Positions 1 through 6,013 of a DNA stretch of 7,459 nt are shown here, one piece after another. The stretch comes from Dehalococcoidales bacterium. GTDB lineage: Bacteria > Chloroflexota > Dehalococcoidia > Dehalococcoidales > UBA5760. The translations under genes were made by a program, and so were the position numbers. The stretch covers positions 1 to 7,459 of the forward strand of contig DAOWJG010000114.1 of the NCBI GenBank assembly GCA_030640485.1, given 5' to 3'. Each line of letters starts with the position of its first letter. Positions within the stretch are counted from its first letter, which is position 1. The notes under the pieces are model-generated. The model did no database searches. It saw only the letters and a list, made by a program, of their open reading frames with translations, and was not told the origin of the DNA.

Positions 1-201
1 CTTGACGGATGAAGTGGATTGGAGCATCTACATGTGTTCCAGAATGTGCTCCCATTGAAATCGCAGACAGGTTGGCAGTATCTCCATGCTCCATATCCTT
101 GACTAGCTTGATGGCGACTGGAGGATCACCAGGCCAGTGCACCATCGCATCTCTTATAGGTACTGAAATATCAATCCAAGGCTTTTTGCCTTATCCATCA
201 T
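1..201 (-). CDS. Cyclase-family protein (KynB-like metal-dependent hydrolase), 3' part outside window, apparent frameshift near start
   Basis: The minus strand encodes the N-terminus of a cyclase/kynurenine formamidase-like protein (PF04199 family; metal-dependent amide or ester hydrolysis, substrate not predictable). Visible are the opening strand WIDISVPIRD, then HWPGDPPV, then the family metal-binding signature HSGTHVDAPIHF (pattern HxGTHxDxPxH), about residues 53-64 if counted from the ATG at 201. That ATG (a double ATG, 201-196) has a strong SD, but its frame reaches a TAA after 15 codons. The conserved frame lies in -1 phase and has a stop at 193-191 with no usable start before ATG 145-143, which would remove the first strand of the fold. 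One extra A in the run of five at 183-187 would join the two as MMDKAKKPWIDIS. The gene lies 29 nt behind the oxidoreductase gene and is probably co-transcribed with it. The family call is firm; whether the frameshift is real or a sequencing error is open. Confidence 0.82.
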
Positions 202-208
202 GTAGTAA

Positions 209-216
209 CTCCTCTC
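209..216 (-). promoter_or_regulatory. Shine-Dalgarno site of the cyclase-family gene
   Basis: GAGAGGAG on the minus strand lies 7 nt before the double ATG at 201-196. This near-ideal ribosome site argues that translation really begins there. It therefore supports a frameshift between this start and the cyclase domain, rather than a late start at 145. Confidence 0.7.
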
Positions 217-230
217 ATTGCTGACGAGAG

Positions 231-1592
231 TTACATTGTTGCCTGACAGGCATAGCGTACTCCTTCAGAAAGGGTTGGATAAGCGTGAAGGGTGTTGCCG
301 ATATCGGAAACGCTCATGCCACCAGCCATCGCTGCAGCTACCTCATGAATCAGGCTTGAGGCTTCTGCCCCCACGATATGGCCTCCCAGGATACGACCAG
401 AGCCTCCTTCCGCTACGATCTTGATAAACCCGTAAGTCTCGTCTGAGACTATAGCACGAGTCAAATTGGCATAGTCGAATTTCCCCACCTTCACGTTGTA
501 TCCCTTTTCCCGTGCCTGTCTCTCGGTAAAGCCGACACTGGCCACCTCCGGGTCACAGAAGGTAGCTCTGGGCAACACATCATAGCTTAGTTCAATGTTC
601 TTGCCACCAACAGCATTCATTACTGCCGTCTTGCCCTGCTCCCCGGCAACAAAGGTGAAAAGAAATGTTCCGGTAATATCACCGGCAGCCCAAATATGTG
701 GTACATTTGTTTTCAGCGACGCATCAACAGCGATACCTTTTTTACCGGCTTCAATGCCTGCTGCTGGCAGGTTTAAATCATCAATAGCCGGTCTGCGGCC
801 GGTTGCTACCAGTATGCTATCATGCTCGGTTCTCTTTTCTTGCCCATTCTGTCTCTTAGTTATTATGAGTTTCCCGGAACTGGTTGATTCTACCCCGCTT
901 ACCATAACCGAAGTAAATACTGAAATCCCCTGTTTCTCGAAGAAGCCAAGCACAGCCTGCGATACCTCCTCATCTTCCCCGATCAATATCCTATCAAGCG
1001 CTTCGTATATGGTTACTCTGGAACCGAAAGCAGCAAATACCTGAGCAAACTCTACTCCGATAGGTCCACCGCCAATGATTGCAAGCCTTTCCGGCACGCG
1101 TTCCAACTCCAGTGCTTCAACATTTGTGATATGGCCTGTCTCCCTTAGTCCGGGTATGGGCGGTACAGCCGCCATGGAACCGGCAGTAATGATAATCTTG
1201 TCTGCCTTGATAACCTCATCTGCAACCTTGACTTCATTTGGGGATATAAAGGATGCACTGCCACGAAATAGTTGAATACCCTGCCTGGTCCATCTTTCAT
1301 CACGCCCGGTTGCTATGCCTGAGATAATCCTGTCTTTGAATGCTTTCACTTTCTTGTACTCAGCTGCGTTGCTTATCGTCGGTAGCCCGAAGAAGTCCGT
1401 AGTTTTCATCTTCTTGTAAGCCCGGGCGGCGTGTACTAGAGCCTTGGTAGGAATGCAGGCATGAAATATGCAGTCACCACCAATCGGTCCCTTCTCAATC
1501 ATAGCAATTGAATCGGTGTACTGCTTGGCAGTACCCGCAGCATACTCTCCTGCGATACCCGCTCCAATTATCAGAACGTCTACGTTAGCCAT
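231..1592 (-). CDS. FAD-dependent pyridine nucleotide-disulfide oxidoreductase (Lpd/MerA superfamily), substrate unknown
   Basis: This is a full-length 453-residue flavoprotein expected to use NAD(P)H to reduce a disulfide or related substrate in the cytoplasm. Seen in order: FAD-binding GAGIAG (10-15); redox centre GGDCIFHACIPTKAL with Cys41 and Cys46 (CX4C); second nucleotide-binding loop GGGPIGVEFA (174-183), followed by Glu197 at the end of the next strand, which usually favours NADH over NADPH; ATG motif (264-266); second FAD motif WAAGDITG (302-309); and a C-terminal dimerisation domain ending in HAYPTLSE (436-443). In lipoamide dehydrogenase the residue before that Pro is the catalytic His; here it is Tyr438. 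The GGDC form and this Tyr recall MerA and its uncharacterised relatives, but the MerA C-terminal Cys pair and N-terminal metal-binding domain are absent. I would not name it lpdA or merA. The start has a perfect SD 5 nt upstream. It is the first intact gene of a minus-strand pair with the cyclase gene. Confidence 0.9.
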   Translation of the reverse strand: MANVDVLIIGAGIAGEYAAGTAKQYTDSIAMIEKGPIGGDCIFHACIPTKALVHAARAYKKMKTTDFFGLPTISNAAEYKKVKAFKDRIISGIATGRDERWTRQGIQLFRGSASFISPNEVKVADEVIKADKIIITAGSMAAVPPIPGLRETGHITNVEALELERVPERLAIIGGGPIGVEFAQVFAAFGSRVTIYEALDRILIGEDEEVSQAVLGFFEKQGISVFTSVMVSGVESTSSGKLIITKRQNGQEKRTEHDSILVATGRRPAIDDLNLPAAGIEAGKKGIAVDASLKTNVPHIWAAGDITGTFLFTFVAGEQGKTAVMNAVGGKNIELSYDVLPRATFCDPEVASVGFTERQAREKGYNVKVGKFDYANLTRAIVSDETYGFIKIVAEGGSGRILGGHIVGAEASSLIHEVAAAMAGGMSVSDIGNTLHAYPTLSEGVRYACQATM

Positions 1593-1597
1593 TTATG

Positions 1598-1606
1598 ACC
1601 TCCTTA
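1598..1606 (-). promoter_or_regulatory. Shine-Dalgarno site of the disulfide oxidoreductase gene
   Basis: TAAGGAGGT on the minus strand lies 5 nt before the ATG at 1592. It matches the 16S rRNA tail almost fully and fixes the start. Its first three bases are also a TAA that closes an open minus-strand frame running from 1711 to 1607. I see no convincing -35/-10 pair directly upstream of it. Confidence 0.8.
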
Positions 1607-1684
1607 TTGACTAATCACCTTCACTGCTTCAAAAACCGACTGCGTTTCTATCGGCATCCCCTTGCTTCGCTCAAATGCTACGTG

Positions 1685-1850
1685 TGATCTACCCCCAGTA
1701 ATTAGCCCACCTTATAAGTTAGTCTTGATGCCATAATTACTTCCGGAGCAGGATGACGATAACCCAAGGAGCTATGCGGCCGCACCTGATTTTACTCCTT
1801 ACGTCACTACTCAATCAATATCCGCGCCTCAGTTAACATCCTAAATATTG
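1685..1850 (-). mobile_element. Eroded 3' end of an IS3-family insertion sequence (transposase OrfB C-terminus)
   Basis: In one minus-strand frame (codons counted back from the TAA at 1704-1702) the translation reads LTEARILIE, then two stops, RKE, one stop, NQVRPHSSLGYRHPAPEVI, and MASRLTYKVG before TAA. This matches the hallmark C-terminal segment of IS3-family integrase-type transposases (usual pattern: LIE-x-WRxEYN-x-RPHSSLGYRPPAPE). The stops (1809, 1806 and 1794, first base) fall at or beside positions where relatives have Trp and Tyr, as expected for point-mutation decay. Just beyond the stop, TGATCTACCCCC on the plus strand from 1685 resembles an IS3-type terminal inverted repeat beginning with TG; that is an inference. 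No partner repeat or catalytic DDE region is recognisable upstream, so only about 165 nt of the element remain. It cannot be active. Confidence 0.82.
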
Positions 1851-1954
1851 ATTGATATTGGGCAACAATCTAGCGGAAGGTGTAATCGTCATAATATACC
1901 TAAGGCACAATACTGCTGTAGTAACCATTCATAACTTGAGCAACATCTCAGATC

Positions 1955-2065
1955 TCACTCATATCTCAGTACTTCAATGGGATTAAGGCGTGAAGCACGT
2001 CGCGCCGGTAAGAATCCAAAAAGAAAACCTACCCACAATCACTAATAGCCACTACCAATCACGAC
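1955..2065 (-). pseudogene. C-terminal remnant of a MacB/FtsX-family ABC transporter permease
   Basis: On the minus strand, 2032-1955 reads VGFLFGFLPARRASRL followed by NPIEVLRYE and a TGA stop. This is the characteristic last transmembrane segment and cytoplasmic tail of MacB-type permeases (usual form: VGLxFGxxPARRAARLxPIEALRYE, ending at the protein terminus). Continuing upstream in frame gives CVVIGSGY, then stops TAG (2044-2042) and TGA (2041-2039), then LW before the conserved part. A neighbouring frame gives VVAIS, so either two nonsense changes or one indel broke the reading frame. The nucleotide-binding partner and most of the permease (usually about 400 or more residues in total) are absent, because the intact PPC-domain gene begins on the opposite strand at 2159. 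It is a non-functional fragment. Confidence 0.78.
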
Positions 2066-2073
2066 ACAGGCTC

Positions 2074-2103
2074 TTGACAAGCACAACACCGACTGATTAA
2101 AGT
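2074..2103 (+). promoter_or_regulatory. Probable sigma-70-type promoter of the PPC-domain gene
   Basis: TTGACA (2074-2079) is a perfect -35 box. After an 18-nt spacer comes TAAAGT (2098-2103), 4 of 6 matches to TATAAT. A transcript would start near 2110 and carry a leader of about 50 nt to the ATG at 2159. The strength of the -35 box is the main support; the -10 box is imperfect. Confidence 0.45.
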
Positions 2104-2158
2104 ATTCTTTGTGAGCGATCTGCGCCTTACCGCGCAATCACCTTAAGGAGAGAGGACT

Positions 2159-2641
2159 ATGGCAGAAGTTAGAGCAAAATATATATCTGGTGAATTGAGC
2201 AGGGTAATACCGTTAAGGTTACTACCGGGGACAGACTTGATGACTGGCCTCAAGAAGGTCTGCGAGGAGAACGGTGTTCGTCACGGCACTATTCTGAGTG
2301 CTATTGGTACATTACGCCAGTTGACGATCCAGATCTTCGTTCCCAAAGAGAAAGCAAAGCTTGGCGCCGGTTATGACCCACCGCAGACTATACCCGGCCC
2401 CATAGAGATAATGGGGATTCAGGGGGTCATCTTTGAAACAGAAAATGGCGAAGTGGCTCTACATTTGCACGGTGTCTTCTGCGATAAGGAGGGGAAGACG
2501 CTTGGCGGGCATATGGTGCCCGACGGGAACCCCATTCTAGCAACTCTGGATGCGGTTATCGGTGAGGTTTCCGGCGTCAGGATGATGCGGAGGTATGACG
2601 AGGAAACCGACCTCAATCTCTTTAGTCCGGAACCCCCTTGA
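2159..2641 (+). CDS. PPC-domain (DUF296) protein
   Basis: This 160-residue protein is almost entirely one PPC/DUF296 domain, the fold also found fused to AT-hooks in plant DNA-binding proteins and as small stand-alone proteins in bacteria and archaea. Visible are LLPGTDLMTGLKKVCEENG (21-39), the GTILSAIGTLRQ strand (43-54), and the cluster LHLHGVFCDKEGKTLGGHM (101-119). His102, His104 and His118 of that cluster match positions that bind a metal, probably zinc, in stand-alone members. It has no AT-hook, signal peptide or membrane segment, so it is probably a soluble trimer; DNA binding is not implied. The start follows AAGGAG (2145-2150) and begins directly at the domain. It is monocistronic by context: a scar lies upstream and a 256-nt gap separates it from aspS. 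The biochemical role of bacterial stand-alone members is not established. Confidence 0.88.
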   Translation: MAEVRAKYISGELSRVIPLRLLPGTDLMTGLKKVCEENGVRHGTILSAIGTLRQLTIQIFVPKEKAKLGAGYDPPQTIPGPIEIMGIQGVIFETENGEVALHLHGVFCDKEGKTLGGHMVPDGNPILATLDAVIGEVSGVRMMRRYDEETDLNLFSPEPP

Positions 2642-2699
2642 ACAGGCAAGCGAAGCTCCTTAGCCCTGCAAGGCAGCCAACTAGCGTATAGAGACCCAG

Positions 2700-2730
2700 G
2701 CATTGAGGTTGCCTGCGAAATGCTTTTATT
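2700..2730 (+). terminator. Weak candidate rho-independent terminator after the PPC-domain gene
   Basis: GCATT (2700-2704) pairs with AATGC (2719-2723), with a short inner AGG/CCT pairing (2706-2708 with 2712-2714), and is followed at once by TTTTATT (2724-2730). The stem is short and broken by an asymmetric internal loop, so this is only a candidate. An overlapping alternative hairpin, CAGGCA (2697-2702) with TGCCTG (2710-2715), would compete with it. Confidence 0.35.
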
Positions 2731-2760
2731 CGCCTATAAGGTTAATAACGGCTGTGCTTA

Positions 2761-2794
2761 TATTCAGCTGGCCAGTTAACTCTCCAGCTGAATA
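2761..2794. repeat. Perfect 11-bp inverted repeat in the gap upstream of aspS
   Basis: TATTCAGCTGG (2761-2771) and CCAGCTGAATA (2784-2794) are exact reverse complements separated by 12 nt. The spacer itself contains the palindrome AGTTAACT (2774-2781). No T-tract follows, so it is not a standard terminator. It could be a regulator binding site or an RNA hairpin in read-through transcripts from upstream. Confidence 0.6.
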
Positions 2795-2824
2795 ACACCA
2801 CGAAAGGCATAGCCACCCCTGTCC

Positions 2825-2875
2825 TTCCTGCTTATATGGACGAGAGGGTCCATTTTACGCTATAATCAGCAGGAA
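2825..2875. repeat. Nested inverted repeats enclosing the aspS promoter
   Basis: The outer arms TTCCTGCT (2825-2832) and AGCAGGAA (2868-2875) are exact reverse complements. Inside them lies a second exact pair, ATGGAC (2836-2841) and GTCCAT (2848-2853), with a 6-nt loop. The inner pair covers the -35 box and the right outer arm sits at the predicted transcription start. This geometry fits an operator. If transcription reads through from upstream, it could also fold into a long hairpin ending 12 nt before the aspS SD. Confidence 0.5.
2837..2866 (+). promoter_or_regulatory. Probable promoter of the aspS-tig-clpP operon
   Basis: TATAAT (2861-2866) is a perfect -10 box. TGGACG (2837-2842), 18 nt upstream, matches the -35 consensus at 4 of 6 positions. 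The start point would be near 2873, giving a leader of roughly 25 nt before the TTG start codon. That leader is too short for a T-box or another riboswitch. Confidence 0.55.
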
Positions 2876-2897
2876 AAAGTTTCTATCAAGGTCTATT

Positions 2898-4694
2898 TTG
2901 TTAAAAAATTACAGCTGTGGCGAATTAAATAAAAAGTACGTGGGTGCCGAGGTAACGCTGGCTGGGTGGGTGGACCGACGCCGTGACCACGGCGGACTGG
3001 TATTCATTGACCTCCGCGACCGAGAAGGCATTGTTCAGGTGGTATTTAACCCCGAGGTCTCGAAACTGTGTCACCGGGTAGCTAACGAGCTGCGCAGTGA
3101 GTATGTAGTTCAGGTTAGGGGTAGGGTTGCCCCCCGTCCCAAAGGAACGGAGAATCCTAGGTTGGCTACCGGGGAGATTGAGATTATCGCCGAGAATGCC
3201 GAGCTACTAAATCCTTCACAGACGCCTCCCTTCTACATCAATGAAGAGGCTGAGGTGGAGGAGAGCCTCCGGCTCAAATATCGCTATCTTGACCTGCGTC
3301 GACCTCGGATGAAGGAAAACCTCTTCCTTCGCCACCGAATAATAAAGTTCATTCGCGATTTTCTAGATGCTAGGGAATTTATTGAGGTCGAAACGCCAAT
3401 CCTGATTAAGAGCCCCCCTGAGGGGGCTCGGGATTACCTGGTGCCCAGCCGCATTCACTCCGGCAGATTCTACGCCCTGCCTCAATCACCACAGCAGATG
3501 AAGCAGCTGCTGATGGTAGCCGGCATGGAGAAATACTTTCAAATCGCCAGGTGCTTCCGTGATGAGGACACCCGGGCTGACCGTCAGCCCGAATTCACTC
3601 AGCTTGATTTGGAAATGAGTTTTGTTGAGGAGGAGGACATCCTTAACCTGATTGAGGAGCTTTTTACCTCTCTGGTGGCGGTGGTTAAGCCCGAGATGCG
3701 TCTGATAAAACCCTTTCCCCGCCTTACCTACACTGAGGCGATGGAATGCTACGGCATCGATAAGCCTGATGTGCGCTTTGGACTAGAGATAAAAGACCTG
3801 AGCGATATTGCGGCTGAGACTACCTTTGCTATTTTTCATTCGGCTATTGCTGAGGGAGGTAAGGTAAAGGGTATCTATGCTCCCGGCGGTGCTAATTACA
3901 CGCGCGGTCAGCTTGATGAGCTAAACCGGCTGGTTAGGGCTCTTGGGGCTGGGGGCTTGGTAACTATCTCCCTGGGTGCCCAGGCCGATAGCTTAAGTGA
4001 GCTAACCATGGGGATGATAAAGTCGGTAGCGGCTAAATACTTAACCTTAGACCAGATTAGAGACATGGCCAGCCGCCTGGAGGCAAAGCCGGGAGACCTG
4101 TTACTCATTATTGCCGGCAAGCCTGAGGTGGTTAGTGCCGCCTTGGGTGAACTACGTTGTGAGATGGGGCGGCGGCTTAAGCTAGCTGACCCCAATCTGC
4201 TTGCCTTTGCTTTTATTACTGATTTTCCGCTTTTAGGGTGGAACGAAAAGTCAGGACGGTGGGAAGCCGAGCACCATCCGTTTACGGCACCCCGGGATGA
4301 AGATATGCCCTTACTTGATAAAACCCCGGAAAAGGTAAGGGGCAGACACTATGATATTATCTGTAATGGGTATGAAATCGGTGGCGGTAGTCTTAGGATT
4401 CACACCAGCGGGCTCCAGAGAAAGATATTCAAACTGCTGGGCTACAGTGACATAGAGGTTGACGATCTTTTTGGGCATATGCTGGAGGCATTTGATTATG
4501 GTGCCCCGCCTCATGGTGGCATCGCTATCGGCATTGACCGTCTCGTAATGCTCCTGGCGGGAGAGAAGACTATCCGAGAGGTGATTGCCTTCCCCAAAAC
4601 CCAGGAGGCTACTGATTTAACGTTTAAGGCACCGTCGCCGGTTACCGAGCAGCAGTTGACGGAATTACATTTGTGCCTACGGGAGGAAGAGTGA
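2898..4694 (+). CDS. aspS: Aspartyl-tRNA synthetase, bacterial type, probably non-discriminating (Asp/Asn)
   Basis: This 598-residue class II synthetase charges tRNA-Asp with aspartate in the cytoplasm. Domain order is complete: N-terminal OB-fold anticodon-binding domain (about 1-105, with GWVDRRRDHGGLVFIDLRDR); catalytic core with LKYRYLDLRRP (126-136), EGARDYLVPSR (175-185) and motif 2, FRDEDTRADRQPEFTQLD (220-237); the bacterial GAD insertion (about 285-420); and motif 3, GIAIGIDRLVMLLAG (541-555). Residues His31 and Gly83 (within RPKGTENP) match those linked to relaxed, non-discriminating AspRS, which also aspartylates tRNA-Asn for later amidation by GatCAB; in discriminating enzymes such as that of E. 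coli these positions read Leu and Lys. The start is TTG: AAGG (2888-2891) lies 6 nt upstream, the N-terminus aligns with the family, and no ATG or GTG lies near. The stop overlaps the tig start by 4 nt. It is the first gene of the operon. Confidence 0.97.
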   Translation: MLKNYSCGELNKKYVGAEVTLAGWVDRRRDHGGLVFIDLRDREGIVQVVFNPEVSKLCHRVANELRSEYVVQVRGRVAPRPKGTENPRLATGEIEIIAENAELLNPSQTPPFYINEEAEVEESLRLKYRYLDLRRPRMKENLFLRHRIIKFIRDFLDAREFIEVETPILIKSPPEGARDYLVPSRIHSGRFYALPQSPQQMKQLLMVAGMEKYFQIARCFRDEDTRADRQPEFTQLDLEMSFVEEEDILNLIEELFTSLVAVVKPEMRLIKPFPRLTYTEAMECYGIDKPDVRFGLEIKDLSDIAAETTFAIFHSAIAEGGKVKGIYAPGGANYTRGQLDELNRLVRALGAGGLVTISLGAQADSLSELTMGMIKSVAAKYLTLDQIRDMASRLEAKPGDLLLIIAGKPEVVSAALGELRCEMGRRLKLADPNLLAFAFITDFPLLGWNEKSGRWEAEHHPFTAPRDEDMPLLDKTPEKVRGRHYDIICNGYEIGGGSLRIHTSGLQRKIFKLLGYSDIEVDDLFGHMLEAFDYGAPPHGGIAIGIDRLVMLLAGEKTIREVIAFPKTQEATDLTFKAPSPVTEQQLTELHLCLREEE

Positions 4695-6013
4695 AGGTAA
4701 CCAAAGATAAGGTAGAAAATAGGCAGGCATTTCTAACCGTTGAGATGGAACCGGCTGAGGTGGAAGAGTCTCTAGAAGAGGCCTATCGCCGCCTGGTTAA
4801 GAAAACGACCGTCCCGGGCTTTCGCAAGGGAAAGGCGCCGCGGGTTATGCTGGAGCGCTACCTCGGTAAAGAAAACCTCTTTGAGGATGCGCTAGATACT
4901 CTGATTCCTAGGGCTTATGAGGATGCCCTCAAGGAGCAGCAAATCGAGGCTTTTGCCCGTCCCTCGATTGAGATAACCCAGACTGGCCCGCTGGTATTTA
5001 AGGCAACGGTGCCGCTACCGCCCTGGGTTAAGCTCGGTGATTACCGTAATATTCAAGTGACACCACAGCCGTTAGAATTAAACGAAGATGATGTTAGTTC
5101 GGTGATTGAGGGACTGCGTCATCAGCAGGCTACCTGGGAGCCGGTAGAGCGGGCGGTAGCTTTTAATGATTTGGTAGTTTTTGATATCGAGAGTAGTGCT
5201 GATGGTAAGCCGTTTATCAATCAAAGGGGGGCTCAGTATCAGGTTCTGGAGAATCATCCCTTCCCGGTGCCCGGGTTTGCTCGGCAGCTATTGGGGATGA
5301 GTAGGGATGAAGAAAAGGAATTTGAGCTTCAGATTCCGCCAGATTATTCTAGAAGTGAGCTAGCCGACAAGGAGGCTTCCTTTAAGGTAAGGGTTGGCGA
5401 GGTAAAACAGGAAAGACTCCCCGAGCTAAATGATGAATTTGCCAAAGGAATTGACCCCAAGTTTGAAACCCTGGATTCATTGCGAAAACAGGTTGCTGAT
5501 AACCTGAGGCTTAGAGCTGAAGAGAAGGTCAGGTTAGACTTTGAGGAGCGAGTTATAGAAGCAGTGGTTGACCGGACGGAGGTGGAGTTTCCTCCCTTCC
5601 TAGTAGAAACAGAGATTGACCGACTCCTTGACCAGCAGCTAAGGCACTGGCAGGAGAGTGGCCGGGGTTTAGAGGAGTACCTGGCCAGTATTAATAAGAC
5701 TGAGGAGGAATTAAGGGAAGAACTGCGTTCTCCAGCTACCAAACGGGTTATTCGGTCACTGGTATTAGGCAAGATTAGCAAGGAGGAGAAAGTTGAGGCT
5801 AGTGGCTCTGAGATAGATGTTGAAATCGAGGATATGATGAAAGGTGCTGCCGGGGATAAAAAGGATGAATTTAGGAGACTCTTGAATGCACCACAGTCCC
5901 GCGAGTCAATTGGGGCATTGCTGGTCAGGCGGAAAACTATTCAGCGACTAACAGAAATAGCTGAGGGTTCAGATATAGGTAGTGAGACAACACAAAAGGA
6001 GGCACCGAAATGA
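4691..6013 (+). CDS. tig: Trigger factor, ribosome-associated chaperone and peptidyl-prolyl isomerase
   Basis: This 440-residue protein would bind nascent chains at the ribosome exit tunnel, near protein L23. Visible are the N-terminal ribosome-binding domain with the signature loop GFRKGKAP (43-50), an FKBP-type isomerase domain (about 155-245, from [10 protein letters not shown] through GFARQLLGM to FKVRVGEVK), and a long charged helical C-terminal chaperone domain (about 246-440). I place the start at GTG 4691, not the in-frame GTG at 4673. GGGAGG (4681-4686) sits just before 4691, this start forms a GTGA overlap with the aspS stop, and the protein then begins [12 protein letters not shown] as relatives do. 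The 4673 start would add six residues and has no ribosome site. The 3' end overlaps clpP by 4 nt (ATGA). Translational coupling along the operon is likely. Confidence 0.95.
   Translation: MKVTKDKVENRQAFLTVEMEPAEVEESLEEAYRRLVKKTTVPGFRKGKAPRVMLERYLGKENLFEDALDTLIPRAYEDALKEQQIEAFARPSIEITQTGPLVFKATVPLPPWVKLGDYRNIQVTPQPLELNEDDVSSVIEGLRHQQATWEPVERAVAFNDLVVFDIESSADGKPFINQRGAQYQVLENHPFPVPGFARQLLGMSRDEEKEFELQIPPDYSRSELADKEASFKVRVGEVKQERLPELNDEFAKGIDPKFETLDSLRKQVADNLRLRAEEKVRLDFEERVIEAVVDRTEVEFPPFLVETEIDRLLDQQLRHWQESGRGLEEYLASINKTEEELREELRSPATKRVIRSLVLGKISKEEKVEASGSEIDVEIEDMMKGAAGDKKDEFRRLLNAPQSRESIGALLVRRKTIQRLTEIAEGSDIGSETTQKEAPK

Larger units (their letters stand above)
1593..2158. other. Gene-poor decay scar between two divergent genes
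   Basis: These 566 nt hold no intact gene. Read on the minus strand they contain two recognisable eroded tails: a MacB-type permease end (1955 to about 2065) and an IS3-family transposase end (about 1850 down to 1702). In 1851-1954 and 1607-1684 I recognise nothing with confidence. The right side carries the promoter and SD of the PPC-domain gene. The left side carries the SD of the oxidoreductase gene. Confidence 0.7.

Noticed and set aside
9..224. Plus-strand 71-residue ORF
   Set aside because: It is antisense to the cyclase-family gene, which shows a clear family signature on the minus strand.
1811..1855. Perfect 11-bp inverted repeat TCAATCAATAT / ATATTGATTGA with a 23-nt spacer
   Set aside because: It lies within the A+T-rich decayed transposase remnant and is made of a simple ATTG repeat, so chance is a sufficient explanation.
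1945..1969. Three copies of ATCTCA (1945, 1952, 1963)
   Set aside because: They are too short and irregularly spaced to call a repeat array; no CRISPR-like spacing exists anywhere in the window.
1977..2045. Small plus-strand ORF encoding a 22-residue Arg/Lys-rich peptide
   Set aside because: It has no ribosome site and lies exactly antisense to the permease remnant. Its basic composition mirrors the Ala-Arg-rich permease tail on the other strand.
1593..2158. tRNA or other structured RNA gene in the gene-poor stretch
   Set aside because: I found no cloverleaf-type pairing or conserved tRNA T-loop sequence on either strand by eye; the stretch is better explained by gene remnants.
2419..2703. 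Minus-strand 94-residue ORF overlapping the PPC-domain gene
   Set aside because: It is antisense to a well-supported gene, with no ribosome site and no recognisable family.
2642..2897. Possible T-box or other riboswitch leader before aspS
   Set aside because: No T-box consensus or specifier structure is visible, and the predicted leader from the TATAAT promoter is only about 25 nt.
4673..4690. Six-residue longer start for trigger factor at GTG 4673
   Set aside because: It has no SD before it, whereas GGGAGG precedes GTG 4691, and the family N-terminus fits 4691.
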